Source of the DNA: a virus
Length of the DNA: 64,000 nucleotides
IMG/VR virus record: IMGVR_UViG_3300015195_000005
Location: 1-64,000 of that record
Direction: 5' to 3' (one strand)
Positions 42,507 through 51,275 of the stretch are shown here, piece by piece. Every line of letters begins with the position of its first letter. Within the stretch, counting starts at the first letter, position 1. The translations under genes were made by a program, and so were the position numbers. The notes under the pieces are model-generated. The model had not been told where the DNA came from. It searched no databases and saw only the letters and a program-made list of their open reading frames with translations.

Positions 42507-42725
42507 ATGGAAAAGATACTAGCAGCTTCGGTAGCAGCAGCAACGGCCCTGTGTGGGATAGATGCTCTCTACAACACTGATCCCACAACCACCGACCTTC
42601 ACAAAGCACTTCGTATTATGACTACACAGGTCAAGGGACGTATCGACCACAATCGCTACGGTACAAAATTGGCTTCTCTGCCAACCAAGTCCACCGAGGT
42701 AATAAAGGAGATGTGGGCAGCATGA
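42507..42725 (+). CDS. Small protein, 72 residues
   Basis: ATG 42507 chosen, 6 nt after the -10; the upstream ATG at 42492 overlaps the promoter. MEKILAASVAAATALCGIDA then a Lys-rich helix. Unknown. Confidence 0.55.
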   Translation: MEKILAASVAAATALCGIDALYNTDPTTTDLHKALRIMTTQVKGRIDHNRYGTKLASLPTKSTEVIKEMWAA

Positions 42726-43531
42726 GGCTTCACCTTAGGTACAAGCATTTCAAGCCCGATGCAGTAGCAGCTACTGAGGCGCTGTTTGCTCAGAAGCTGT
42801 GGCGGCTCAACGGGTCTGCTACTGCTGAGGATGAGCAGAGCACAGCTATGCAGCAATGGGCCGACAAGATGTGTACCATTTACGGAGTCCCACATCTGCA
42901 TGTGGCTGTGGATGCCAAGCAAGGTTACCGATACGGTAACTACACCCCACCGGCCTATGTGATGGAAGAGGATGAGACTCCCCACGGTATGCAGGAGGGC
43001 AGTATCATTCTGGGCCAATTCAGCTTGACCAACCTGCTGTGGCACTTTGCCACTCATCTACAGGTTGCGGGGCTCCTGCGAAATAACGGGTTCTATAGCT
43101 CGTTTAGCTGGGCAACCAGCATGTTCTACACAGTAAGGCCGGTTATGTTCAGGGCCAGGGTGCGTGAGGGCCGTATCGCTGGAGTTACTCCTCGTGATAC
43201 CTATTCCTCTGAGACGTTCGCTCAGATGCTTGACGCCGGTATCGACCCTGATGCAAAGGGGGCTCTGGATGAGCTACGTGGCGCTGAGAACGAAGCTATC
43301 TCCTTGGACGATCCCCCCGCTACCGAGGCCGAGATACTGGCGGAAACCGAAAGTGTTACCGCCCCTCGCACAAACACTAGGGCCGACTTCGATGGTCAGG
43401 CTTATGGACGACCCTTAACTGCTCTAACCACCCGTGAGCTTAGGCGTTATGCTACTGAGCGAGGTATCACAGGGTCATGGGGGCTTACTAAGCCCCAACT
43501 GCTAGAGGCCCTTGGAGTTACCAATGCCTGA
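42722..43531 (+). CDS. Unknown enzyme-like protein with HFATH motif
   Basis: 269 residues. A central helix carries HFATH, resembling the HExxH zinc site of peptidases but lacking the Glu, so activity is doubtful. The C-terminus (TTRELRRYATERGITGSWGL) is a SAP/Rho-N-like module. It lies between the amidotransferase and the cyclotransferase-like gene and overlaps both neighbours, so it probably acts in the same process. Confidence 0.5.
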   Translation: MRLHLRYKHFKPDAVAATEALFAQKLWRLNGSATAEDEQSTAMQQWADKMCTIYGVPHLHVAVDAKQGYRYGNYTPPAYVMEEDETPHGMQEGSIILGQFSLTNLLWHFATHLQVAGLLRNNGFYSSFSWATSMFYTVRPVMFRARVREGRIAGVTPRDTYSSETFAQMLDAGIDPDAKGALDELRGAENEAISLDDPPATEAEILAETESVTAPRTNTRADFDGQAYGRPLTALTTRELRRYATERGITGSWGLTKPQLLEALGVTNA

Positions 43532-43949
43532 GCAAGCCGTATTTGTCTACGGCACTCTTAGAGTTGGTTGGTGGAACCACAGGGCCATAGAGGATGCAGT
43601 AGTTTCGGTTATCTCTGATTGTACGGCTCCTGGCTTCATCTGGAGAGTATCTGACTACTCTGAAGCCTACCCTGTTGCCAAGTTCACAGAATGGGGTGGC
43701 AAAGAACTGCAAAATAGTGCCCGTATCACAGGGGATCTCCTATATATCCGCACAGATACCCAGGACTATGAGTACATGCGACAGATGGAGTTGGGAGCGG
43801 GCTACAAAGAGGTAACTGTACCGGTGCTCACTCCCGCTGGCGATACGGTCTATGCCATCGCCTACCACTACATGCACTCAGTACGGAAGGAACTTCTCAT
43901 AAAAAGTGGAGATTGGGCCGCACAAGCAGAGAAAATCAGGTATACTTAG
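43524..43949 (+). CDS. Gamma-glutamylcyclotransferase-like (AIG2/GGCT fold)
   Basis: 141 residues from ATG 43524. FVYGTLRVG is the signature glycine-rich loop of the GGCT/AIG2 fold, and a conserved acidic position is likely in the EAYPVAKFTEWGG region. The family cleaves gamma-glutamyl amides by cyclisation. With the amidoligase and amidotransferase it would make and undo isopeptide-type links. Substrate unknown. Confidence 0.75.
   Translation: MPEQAVFVYGTLRVGWWNHRAIEDAVVSVISDCTAPGFIWRVSDYSEAYPVAKFTEWGGKELQNSARITGDLLYIRTDTQDYEYMRQMELGAGYKEVTVPVLTPAGDTVYAIAYHYMHSVRKELLIKSGDWAAQAEKIRYT
43941..43946 (+). promoter_or_regulatory. Leaderless -10 box (TATACT)
   Basis: TATACT, TAGACT, ATG at 43953. 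No clear -35. Confidence 0.45.
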
Positions 43950-43952
43950 ACT

Positions 43953-45203
43953 ATGCCCCGCCAACCAAGAGTCCTTCACCCTGAGCGCAACACTAGGGTA
44001 TCTTCATATCAGGCCCGCATTGAGCGTACCCTGACAGACATCTACACTGAAGTTCCTGCATGGGAGCGGGGATCTGGGGACTGGACATTGGTGGCTGTTG
44101 GGCATACCCACGGTCATGCTACCTGCGAGTTGTGCGGGCACAATCCTATCCGCCGTCTGTTCTGGATCAAGCAAAACAGCACAGGGCGTGAGCTTATGGT
44201 GGGCTCTGAGTGTGCTGTCAACTACGCTAACGCCGATCTAGTGCGTGGGTACATGAGCCGTTTGCAGTCAGAGCAGAATCGTAACCGCACCAGGGCTCTA
44301 CGTGAAGCTGCTTATGCTGAGCGTAATGCTCGTAACGAGGCTATTGCTGCCGAACGTAGAGCTATCTGGGCCAACAACATTGACCGTGAAGCCATCACAG
44401 AGTTCATCAACACCGACTTACCTGCAACAAACCGTAGTTCTGGATTTATCCAATCTCTTAGAAACTGGCTAACTCATGCCGGTTATCTCACAGAGGCCCA
44501 AGTCACTAGTGCCCTGCGGATTATGAGAGAGACTCCTGCTTTGCCTGTACAGACCCCACTACCAGATCCCGAACTAGAACGGTTGCTTACTGAGGAAGAA
44601 GAGTACGAGCGCCGAATTCGTGCGGTCGAAACCATACCGGCAGTTACTACCCCGCCCGTTATCCGAAACTGTGAGGCCGCTGACCTTCCCAACATCGCTG
44701 ATGCAGAATATCTGGTAGCAGACAGCCACAACCAGATCAGTTACCAGATCCACACGGTACAAAGAGGGCGTCTTGAGGGCAAGCGCATCATCAAGGTCAA
44801 GGTAAACGGCACCTACAAGGGGTTTGCCTTTCTGACTACCGCTCCAGGGCTACTTACATGGCGCTCTGCCCAAGAGTGGATCACAACCGATCAGAAGCGG
44901 TTCGCCCGTGCGATGGTTCAAATCGTTGCCGCTAACAGTACCGGGATTTCTCAAATTGTCCGCACCGGCATCTACAACGAAGTTACCTACACTGTGACCC
45001 GTTCCAATGTGGTTCCTAGTGCTGCTGCAAGAGCCGCTGCCGTTCTAGAAGCGGCCGAGGATGCTCGCTACGTTGCCAACCGTAATGCCCGCCTACATCG
45101 GGAAGAAGCCGCTAGAGCTATCCCTGAGCCTGTACAGCATGTGGGATATGTCAGGCGTACACCATTGGCCATGTCCTCTATTACCCCCACGGAGATACGA
45201 TGA
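43953..45203 (+). CDS. Zinc-binding protein, 416 residues
   Basis: CELCGHNPIRRLFWIKQNST then GRELMVGSECAVNY form a treble-clef-like zinc site around residue 60-95. A long Arg/Glu/Ala-rich helix follows, then a beta-rich C-terminal half. The family is common in actinophages but unnamed. Nucleic-acid binding is plausible. Confidence 0.6.
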   Translation: MPRQPRVLHPERNTRVSSYQARIERTLTDIYTEVPAWERGSGDWTLVAVGHTHGHATCELCGHNPIRRLFWIKQNSTGRELMVGSECAVNYANADLVRGYMSRLQSEQNRNRTRALREAAYAERNARNEAIAAERRAIWANNIDREAITEFINTDLPATNRSSGFIQSLRNWLTHAGYLTEAQVTSALRIMRETPALPVQTPLPDPELERLLTEEEEYERRIRAVETIPAVTTPPVIRNCEAADLPNIADAEYLVADSHNQISYQIHTVQRGRLEGKRIIKVKVNGTYKGFAFLTTAPGLLTWRSAQEWITTDQKRFARAMVQIVAANSTGISQIVRTGIYNEVTYTVTRSNVVPSAAARAAAVLEAAEDARYVANRNARLHREEAARAIPEPVQHVGYVRRTPLAMSSITPTEIR

Positions 45204-45370
45204 GCAGGCCCATCTGTTCAGGCAGCTATAGCAGAGTTATACGAGTCTCAAGGGACGACCCCATGAAAGCCATCTGCCCTGTGTGCCATAGGATCAAACG
45301 TATAGTTCCCGATGGCATCCGCATGTCTGGTAGATACATCTTTGCCAGTCACTATCCGGTCAAACCATGA
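45200..45370 (+). CDS. 56-residue zinc-ribbon-like protein
   Basis: Overlaps both neighbours by ATGA. CPVCHRIKRIVPDG then HYP at the end suggests a short zinc ribbon. Begins MSRPICSGSYSRVIRVSRDD. Confidence 0.5.
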   Translation: MSRPICSGSYSRVIRVSRDDPMKAICPVCHRIKRIVPDGIRMSGRYIFASHYPVKP

Positions 45371-45810
45371 GAAAACCGAAACGTGACCCCAAGGTGTTCG
45401 TACTGGCCACAGGCTCTAGGGATTTTACTGACGATTATATCGTGGGTATCTTCATCCACGGTATGCGGCTCTACCACGGGCTAGGGCTTGAGTTGTACCA
45501 CGGAGCCGCTAAAGGGGCCGATACAATGGCCGCTGAAGCTACCAAAGTTACTAACGGCTGGATCACAAACCCATTCCCCGCAGACTGGGCTAAAGATGGC
45601 AAGGCTGCTGGCCCTATCCGCAACAAGAGGATGCTAGAAGCCATGCTGAAGGCCGCTGACCATCCTGATGACATCTGCATGTGCATCGCTTTTAAGGACG
45701 ATCTAGGGGCTCAGAGACACCCTGACGGACACACTAAGGGTGGTACTGAACACATGATCCGTCTGTGCCAAGAGGCAGATGTACCTGTGTACCACTTGGA
45801 ATGCCTATAA
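45367..45810 (+). CDS. SLOG-family (DUF2493-like) nucleotide-binding protein
   Basis: 147 residues. TGSRDFTDDY, YHGAAKGADTMAAEATK, PADWAKDGKAAGPIRNKRML are the typical Rossmann-like motifs of the YspA/DUF2493 SLOG group. These proteins bind nucleotides or derivatives, often in signalling or defence. The exact ligand is unknown. Confidence 0.75.
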   Translation: MRKPKRDPKVFVLATGSRDFTDDYIVGIFIHGMRLYHGLGLELYHGAAKGADTMAAEATKVTNGWITNPFPADWAKDGKAAGPIRNKRMLEAMLKAADHPDDICMCIAFKDDLGAQRHPDGHTKGGTEHMIRLCQEADVPVYHLECL

Positions 45811-45823
45811 CTTATGATACACT
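45796..45823 (+). promoter_or_regulatory. Promoter TTGGAA-N16-TACACT
   Basis: -10 at 45818-45823, then GAGGACT and GTG 45831. The spacer has AACTTATGA. Confidence 0.5.
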
Positions 45824-45830
45824 GAGGACT

Positions 45831-46091
45831 GTGACAACCGAAAGAGATACCATGACGACCCCGACGATGATCTATGAGACACCAGATGGTGAGATATACG
45901 AGGCCGTCACTTACGATGGCATCGTGGAGCAAATGGCCCAAGGGAAGATGACTGAACCCCGATCTATGGCCAGTTACCGCAAGGCTACGGCTAAGCGCAT
46001 CAAGCGACTGCTGGATCTGGACATAGACCCCACGAATTCCGAAACTTTCGTACTGGGCATGATAGCCGCAGACTTGCTAAGAAGAATATGA
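45831..46091 (+). CDS. Small protein, 86 residues (GTG start)
   Basis: GTG 45831 lies 7 nt after the -10, giving VTTERDTMTTPTMIYETPDG; ATG 45852 is the alternative. The longer frame from 45765 runs through the promoter. Helical C-terminus. Unknown. Confidence 0.55.
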   Translation: MTTERDTMTTPTMIYETPDGEIYEAVTYDGIVEQMAQGKMTEPRSMASYRKATAKRIKRLLDLDIDPTNSETFVLGMIAADLLRRI

Positions 46092-46234
46092 TGGCTGAGC
46101 ACAAGTGCGCTACAGATGGATGTGAAGATCCTGTAACTGTCATTGACCATGAGTATGAGGAATATTGGTGCCAAGAACACTGGGACGCCTTCAGTCCCGA
46201 GGAACAGGGTGTCAATTGGGATTTTATCTCCTAA
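46088..46234 (+). CDS. 48-residue zinc-finger-like protein
   Basis: Starts MMAEHKCATDGCEDPVTVID, then YWCQEHW. C-x4-C ... C-x2-H zinc-binding pattern as in other small genes here. ATGA overlap with the previous gene. Confidence 0.55.
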   Translation: MMAEHKCATDGCEDPVTVIDHEYEEYWCQEHWDAFSPEEQGVNWDFIS

Positions 46235-46238
46235 CAGG

Positions 46239-46291
46239 GTGATCTTGTATCGTATATGCTGTATACTATGAGTATGGGAACGAACTGATGG
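46239..46291 (+). promoter_or_regulatory. Promoter and 4-codon leaderless ORF before the helicase
   Basis: GTGATC-N17-TATACT; 6 nt after the -10 box (46262-46267), ATG at 46274 opens MGTN and stops in TGA whose A begins the helicase ATG at 46288 (TGATG). It looks like a minimal mini-ORF that delivers ribosomes to the next start. Confidence 0.55.
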
Positions 46292-49200
46292 GGCTGAAGC
46301 TCACGCTGTCAAAGACTGGGGATGCCAGGCCAAAGCATCTGGTGGTCGTAGTACCTACCGCCGAGCACTACGAAGTCATGCGTTTGCTGGAGGCCGAAGT
46401 TACCGGGGGCAAGCGTATCGAGCGTAACTTCCTGCGCCAGACCAATCAAGTCCAGTTGAGATTCAATATCTCCTACCTTGAGAAGCTGATGCTGTGCGTA
46501 CCCTTCGCTACTTTGAGCGAGGGCGTAGAGAAAATGTTGCTGAAAACCGAAAAAGCACGGCTGGCAGCTATGCCCGTACCAGAGTTGGACATCCCCGGCA
46601 TGGTCAACCGTGAGCTATGGGACTTTCAAAAGATCATGGTACAAAAACTGGCAAACGAGGAAGTAGAGCTAAACAACGATGAAATGGGCTTGGGTAAAGG
46701 GGTTGTCTATGGTACCCCCTTACTTACTCCTAACGGGTGGCGTAAGATTGAGTATATCCACACCGGGGACAAGGTTATCGGTAGCGACGGTAAGCCTACT
46801 ATCGTAGTTGGAGTCTATCCTCAGCCTGCACAACCGGTCTACCGGGTAACGTTCTCGGACGGTGCTTGGGTCCGCACCGATGCAGCCCATTTATGGCAAG
46901 TATCAGACGCTAATGGGCGCTCCTGCATCCTATCTACCGGCCAGATGCACCAAGCGGTAGACACCTACATCTATGGCAAAATGCCCAATGGCGGCTCCCG
47001 GACCTACCGTGCCAACGCCGGTATCCGACTAGCCAACGGTGATCGCAAATGGCGCGTCCCCCTGGTCGAGCCAGTCCACTTCAATCCAACAAATCTCCCT
47101 ATAAAACCTTATGTGCTGGGCGTAATCTTGGGTGATGGCGCTATTTCCACCAAAGGTTACGTATCTGTGAGCAAACCTCTGGACACAACCGCTCTAATCC
47201 AGCTACTAGAGCAACAGGGAGCTAAAATTCCCGGAATCGGTAGCCAAGGGCAGTTTTCTATCTCAGAAGTTAGTACCGAGCTATGCGCAATGAGACTGAA
47301 CGGCAAGCGGTCCTGGGAAAAGTTTGTACCCAGGGGATATCTACAAGGTATTCCTGCTGACCGCCTGGCGTTGCTTCAGGGCCTTATGGATACTGACGGT
47401 TACGCCATGCCCGATGGAGGCGCTGAGTTTTCGTCTACCTCCTACCGCTTGATTACCGCTGTAATTAGCTTAACCCAATCCCTAGGGGGCGTAGCCAAGT
47501 GTGACCGCAACGGCCGATACACTAAGTATCCATACAACGGAGAGATGAGAACGGGCCGCAAGTCGTGGCGGGTTAACATCAAGCTACCATCCCCCTACAA
47601 CCCCTTCAGACTGCCCCGCAAGGCCACTCAGTATGTCGTGCCAACCAAGTACCAACCAACTCGATTGATCGACTCTATCGAGCCTGATGGGGTTGCAAAA
47701 ACTATTTGCATCAAGGTAAGTGCTCCTGACGAACTTTATGTCACTCGCAACTACATCGTCACCCATAATACTACCGCTATCTTGGCTACCCTGTCTCTGA
47801 AGCAGTGGTTCCCCTGCCTTGTGGTTGTTGGGTCTGTTGCAGGGAAATGGGTCTGGGAGCGTGAGGCTGCCTTAGCTTTCCCTGAGCTTACGGTACAGGT
47901 AGTGGACGGGACCAGTATCCAACGCCGCAAGCAGATCAAAAGTGGAGCCGACATTGTTATCGTCAATGCTCAGGCACTCAGAGTCAAACGTTGGATCGAC
48001 AAGGATACCCACACGATCCAAGAAGAGGTTATGAACCCCGATCTTTTCAAGATCGACTGGGAGTGCCTGGTTGTGGACGAGTATCACAAGTTCAAGAACC
48101 CATCCGCTCAGCAAACCGTTGGCTTTCTGAAAATGGGCTGTGGGCACTTCATCGGAGCTTCAGGGCCTCAACCGCTTACAGCCAAGGTGCTAACTCCTAG
48201 CGGGTGGAAGTCAATGGGTGACATGACCCCTGGTACTGACATCATCGGTCAAGATGGGAAAACCTATCAGGTCACTGGATTCTTTCCCAAGGGCCAACAA
48301 GAGGTCTTTGAGGTTACCTCGTCGGATTATGGAGTTACGCACGCTACTGCCAATCACCTTTGGTCTGTAAACAGCCCTGGCAGGATGCAAAGCAAACTAC
48401 CGTACCGCCTTATGACTACACAACAGATCATCGACCGAGGGCTTCAGGTATGTCATAACTGGATTCACTTCCTGCCTATCCCCCAACCCGTTGAGCTATC
48501 TGACAGCGGGTATCAACCTATTCCGCCCTACATTCTAGGGTTACTCTTAGGCGATGGAACATTCAGAAACGGTATAACAGCTATAGCCAACAATGACCAA
48601 GAAATTCTAGATTATGTCGCCAAACGACTTCCCAAATCAGTTCACTTGACCGACAAGGGGCACTCTAGTTGGAACATTTCTTTGCGCGACAATCAACTAC
48701 GAGGGAAAACTAATCCAGTCACAAGGGGGGTTCGCAAACTTGGACTAGCTGAAGTAGAAGGACGGTACAAATTCATTCCTATCGCATACAAGACAGGTTC
48801 CATCGAAACTAGATTGGCAATCTTGCAAGGTTTGTTAGATGCTGATGGCCACATCACACATAAAAACGCCATTGAATTTACGTCTATCTCTAAACAACTC
48901 GCTGAGGATGTTGTGTTTTTAGCTCGTTCATTGGGCGGCACCGCTTCAATGTGTAAGTCAACTTACGAAGGCCAGTTTGGCAGAGAAAATAATCATCCTC
49001 GTTATAGAGTTGTGCTAGCAATCGCTCCTGGCCTAGTTCCATTTAAGTGTTCTAAGAAGGTAAACAGGTGGACTCCCCAACAACCTCGCACCCGCTCCTT
49101 GGTGAGAAAAATAAAGTCCATCACAAGTGTAGGAGTGCAAGATGTGGCTTGTATCTCTACCAACATCCCTGACCAACTTTACATAACTGACGATTTCATC

Positions 49201-50142
49201 GTCACGCACAACACCCCGATCATGAACCGGCCCGAAGAGGCTTGGAGCTTCATGCACAAGGTAGACCCTGAGCTATATCCCACTTACTACAACTTTGAGA
49301 GCAAGATAGCTGTTACCAACAAGGCTGGTCATATTGTAGGATACAACCCCTCTGAAATGCTTAAGCTGAAGAATTGGCTCAATACCCACTCGCTTAGACG
49401 GCGCAAGGAGCATGTACGGGATGATCTACCTGAAGTTATCCGCTCAGATCAACTTGTACCTCTTACCCCTGAACAGAGGCGGCTCTACAACCAGATCAAG
49501 AATGAGATGATCCTGGCTATGGACGATGGCGAGCTTAAGGACATAACCCAAGTACGGGTACAGATCATGAGGCTCAAGCAAGCTTGCTTCTCTCCCGAGT
49601 TGTACGGTGGTAGTCCCCATAGCGGCAAGATAGATCAGATCAAGCAGGACGTAGCTGACCTTGTGGCATCCGGCGAGAAGGCCATCATCTTCTCTGAGTG
49701 GGCACGGGCCGCACGTATCTTGGAGAGGGAGCTTGCCGAGTACAACCCCGCTTACGTGGACGGCAGCGTGCCTGGCAAGAACCGTCAGGCTCAGGTAGAC
49801 CGCTTTAATTCAGATCCCGACTGCCACTTATACATAGGGACCATCAAGGCTAACCAGGAAGCTATAACGCTATCTGCGGCCACATACGTTCTCTTCGCAG
49901 ACGAGGATTGGACTCCAGCGGCTAACGCTCAGGCTGAGGCCCGTAGCGCATCTGGCGGTATGCGAGGTATCAACGTGACGGGCTCTATCAACATTATCCG
50001 CTATCAGGCTGAAGATACCGTGGAACAGAGACTTAGCGAACGTCTGTACCGCAAGCAGAAGACATTTAACGCGATGGTAGAACGGGATGCAGGATCAAGT
50101 CTCAAGAAAATGAGCATTCGTAGACTTAGGGATCTACTTTAA
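46288..50142 (+). CDS. SNF2-type helicase with two inteins
   Basis: 1284 codons, 578 residues after removal of two inteins. Motif I NNDEMGLGK-TT (split by intein 1), Ia LVVVGSVAGKWVWE, II VVDEYHKFKN, III GASG-TPIMN (split by intein 2), then a helicase C domain (KAIIFSEWARAARIL, HLYIGTIKANQEAI, FADEDWTPAANAQAEARS). Like other phage SNF2/DEAD-like helicases it may act in recombination or replication. Intein placement in two ATPase motifs explains their persistence. Confidence 0.9.
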   Translation: MGLKLTLSKTGDARPKHLVVVVPTAEHYEVMRLLEAEVTGGKRIERNFLRQTNQVQLRFNISYLEKLMLCVPFATLSEGVEKMLLKTEKARLAAMPVPELDIPGMVNRELWDFQKIMVQKLANEEVELNNDEMGLGKGVVYGTPLLTPNGWRKIEYIHTGDKVIGSDGKPTIVVGVYPQPAQPVYRVTFSDGAWVRTDAAHLWQVSDANGRSCILSTGQMHQAVDTYIYGKMPNGGSRTYRANAGIRLANGDRKWRVPLVEPVHFNPTNLPIKPYVLGVILGDGAISTKGYVSVSKPLDTTALIQLLEQQGAKIPGIGSQGQFSISEVSTELCAMRLNGKRSWEKFVPRGYLQGIPADRLALLQGLMDTDGYAMPDGGAEFSSTSYRLITAVISLTQSLGGVAKCDRNGRYTKYPYNGEMRTGRKSWRVNIKLPSPYNPFRLPRKATQYVVPTKYQPTRLIDSIEPDGVAKTICIKVSAPDELYVTRNYIVTHNTTAILATLSLKQWFPCLVVVGSVAGKWVWEREAALAFPELTVQVVDGTSIQRRKQIKSGADIVIVNAQALRVKRWIDKDTHTIQEEVMNPDLFKIDWECLVVDEYHKFKNPSAQQTVGFLKMGCGHFIGASGPQPLTAKVLTPSGWKSMGDMTPGTDIIGQDGKTYQVTGFFPKGQQEVFEVTSSDYGVTHATANHLWSVNSPGRMQSKLPYRLMTTQQIIDRGLQVCHNWIHFLPIPQPVELSDSGYQPIPPYILGLLLGDGTFRNGITAIANNDQEILDYVAKRLPKSVHLTDKGHSSWNISLRDNQLRGKTNPVTRGVRKLGLAEVEGRYKFIPIAYKTGSIETRLAILQGLLDADGHITHKNAIEFTSISKQLAEDVVFLARSLGGTASMCKSTYEGQFGRENNHPRYRVVLAIAPGLVPFKCSKKVNRWTPQQPRTRSLVRKIKSITSVGVQDVACISTNIPDQLYITDDFIVTHNTPIMNRPEEAWSFMHKVDPELYPTYYNFESKIAVTNKAGHIVGYNPSEMLKLKNWLNTHSLRRRKEHVRDDLPEVIRSDQLVPLTPEQRRLYNQIKNEMILAMDDGELKDITQVRVQIMRLKQACFSPELYGGSPHSGKIDQIKQDVADLVASGEKAIIFSEWARAARILERELAEYNPAYVDGSVPGKNRQAQVDRFNSDPDCHLYIGTIKANQEAITLSAATYVLFADEDWTPAANAQAEARSASGGMRGINVTGSINIIRYQAEDTVEQRLSERLYRKQKTFNAMVERDAGSSLKKMSIRRLRDLL
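46699..47769 (+). other. Intein 1 of helicase (motif I), class 3-like
   Basis: 357 residues from Gly after DEMGLGK to VTHN before TT. No nucleophile at position 1. Trp at B:12 in AHLWQ, Cys at F:4 in ICIKV, Thr before HN. LAGLIDADG motifs VLGVILGDGA and LLQGLMDTDGY. Confidence 0.85.
48166..49212 (+). other. Intein 2 of helicase (motif III), class 3-like
   Basis: 349 residues from Pro after GASG to VTHN before TPIMN. Trp at B:12 in NHLWSV, Cys at F:4 in ACISTN, Thr before HN. LAGLIDADG motifs ILGLLLGDGT and LQGLLDADGH. Position 1 is Pro, unable to start splicing itself, as expected for class 3. Confidence 0.85.
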
Positions 50143-50394
50143 ATGTCAACTGAAACCACCCGACCATATTGGTACGAAGTAGCCGAGGGCGGTATTTACT
50201 GTCAATGGTGCAGAGCCAAAATGCTAGAGGAATGGAGCCCCCATGCCGTTGCCCAAAAGGGTGGTACCGAAGACGAGATGGCTCGACCTTCAGATTTCAG
50301 ACCGCTAGGCCGTACACCTTGGGCCGGTAATTCAGTAGGCGAGCGGTACATGCAGTGTGACAATTGTAACGGACAGTGGGGACCAGATGCCTAA
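50143..50394 (+). CDS. Small zinc-ribbon protein, 83 residues
   Basis: Two CxxC pairs (YCQWCRAK and QCDNCNGQWG) form a zinc ribbon. Abuts the helicase stop. Unknown role. Confidence 0.6.
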   Translation: MSTETTRPYWYEVAEGGIYCQWCRAKMLEEWSPHAVAQKGGTEDEMARPSDFRPLGRTPWAGNSVGERYMQCDNCNGQWGPDA

Positions 50395-50452
50395 GATCAC
50401 ATACAAGTTAGAAAACTTCTCAAAGCTACCGGCGCCCGGTGGGATGAGGTAA
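50387..50452 (+). CDS. Possible 21-residue peptide
   Basis: Overlaps the previous stop and reads MPKITYKLENFSKLPAPGGM then R. Too short to be sure. Confidence 0.3.
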   Translation: MPKITYKLENFSKLPAPGGMR

Positions 50453-50471
50453 CGCAACTACTACAGGCCAG

Positions 50472-51053
50472 TTAACACCCGTCGTAGGCCACCCAAGGGG
50501 ACCAACCAGACCGTGCGTAAGCGTTCAAGGCCACTCGCCATTGCTCTGCCACAGATGCCTGCCAGGCATTGCCGGTACCACCGTAAGCTCGCCAAGATGA
50601 GGGCAAAAACTGAAACAATCCACCGGCCATAGATGACCGATTGATAGCCCCCGGATTGCCCCCGCTCTCCCTAGAGATGATGCAGGCCCACTTGCCACCT
50701 ACCCCGGCCACACCTGCCTTGACAGCAGCAACTACGTGTGTAGCCGCTCGTAGAGCCCGGTGGGGCACTGAGACTGCTATATGGCGGGGAACGACTGCTA
50801 GAACCTTTTTAGCAGGAGAGGGAGCCACAGTAGACGGGACAGTAGAGGCGATCAGGAGCCCAGGATGAGGAGGCTCAGACTTGACGATGGGCTCAGAAAC
50901 CGAAACTATGGGAGCAACAGCGGTCGGCTTGGAGACAGGAGCGGCATCACTGACGACCCCCGCAAAAGTAGCAATAGCAATCAGGATGAACACAAGGGCG
51001 ACGACAATTAGGAGTCTCTTGACCATGAGGGGGTTTTTTACCGATAGAGCCAT
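50472..51053 (-). CDS. Membrane-anchored lysozyme-like / transglycosylase (Rpf-like)
   Basis: About 193 residues from ATG 51053 (MALSVKNPLMVKRLLIVVAL); ATG 51026 is also possible. A single N-terminal membrane span, a long Pro/Ser/Val linker, then a transglycosylase-type domain (CIISRESGGNPGAINRSS with the catalytic Glu, GGLFQFLPSSWRAYGG). It would act on host peptidoglycan from the outer face of the membrane or in the virion. It is the only minus-strand gene in this stretch and opposes the early genes. Confidence 0.75.
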   Translation of the reverse strand: MALSVKNPLMVKRLLIVVALVFILIAIATFAGVVSDAAPVSKPTAVAPIVSVSEPIVKSEPPHPGLLIASTVPSTVAPSPAKKVLAVVPRHIAVSVPHRALRAATHVVAAVKAGVAGVGGKWACIISRESGGNPGAINRSSMAGGLFQFLPSSWRAYGGTGNAWQASVAEQWRVALNAYARSGWSPWVAYDGC

Positions 51054-51107
51054 ATTAAGAGGTTCGATGTCCCCAAGAAGAACTTGAGAGAATTCTTCCC
51101 CACCTAC

Positions 51108-51136
51108 TTGCATAACTTATGAAAGAGTGATACGAT
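51108..51136 (+). promoter_or_regulatory. Promoter TTGCAT-N17-TACGAT with TTATGAAAG spacer
   Basis: The spacer holds ACTTATGAAAG. GAGTCCT then ATG 51144. Confidence 0.7.
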
Positions 51137-51143
51137 GAGTCCT

Positions 51144-51275
51144 ATGGACAAGAACCTAACCAGTCCCCTTGGGGCTATCCGAGAGAACGCTGTACCATGC
51201 CGTGTCTGCTTGAAAACAACAACATGGAACTTCTCGGCGGTCTGTGACAACTGCTTGACAAAGGAATCTAAATGA
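51144..51275 (+). CDS. 43-residue zinc-ribbon protein
   Basis: Starts MDKNLTSPLGAIRENAVPCR, then CRVCLK and CDNCLT, a four-Cys zinc ribbon. ATG is 7 nt after the -10. Overlaps the next gene by 4 nt. Confidence 0.6.
   Translation: MDKNLTSPLGAIRENAVPCRVCLKTTTWNFSAVCDNCLTKESK

Noticed and set aside
42722-43531. Zinc peptidase call for the HFATH protein
   Set aside because: The catalytic Glu of HExxH is missing, so peptidase activity is not claimed.
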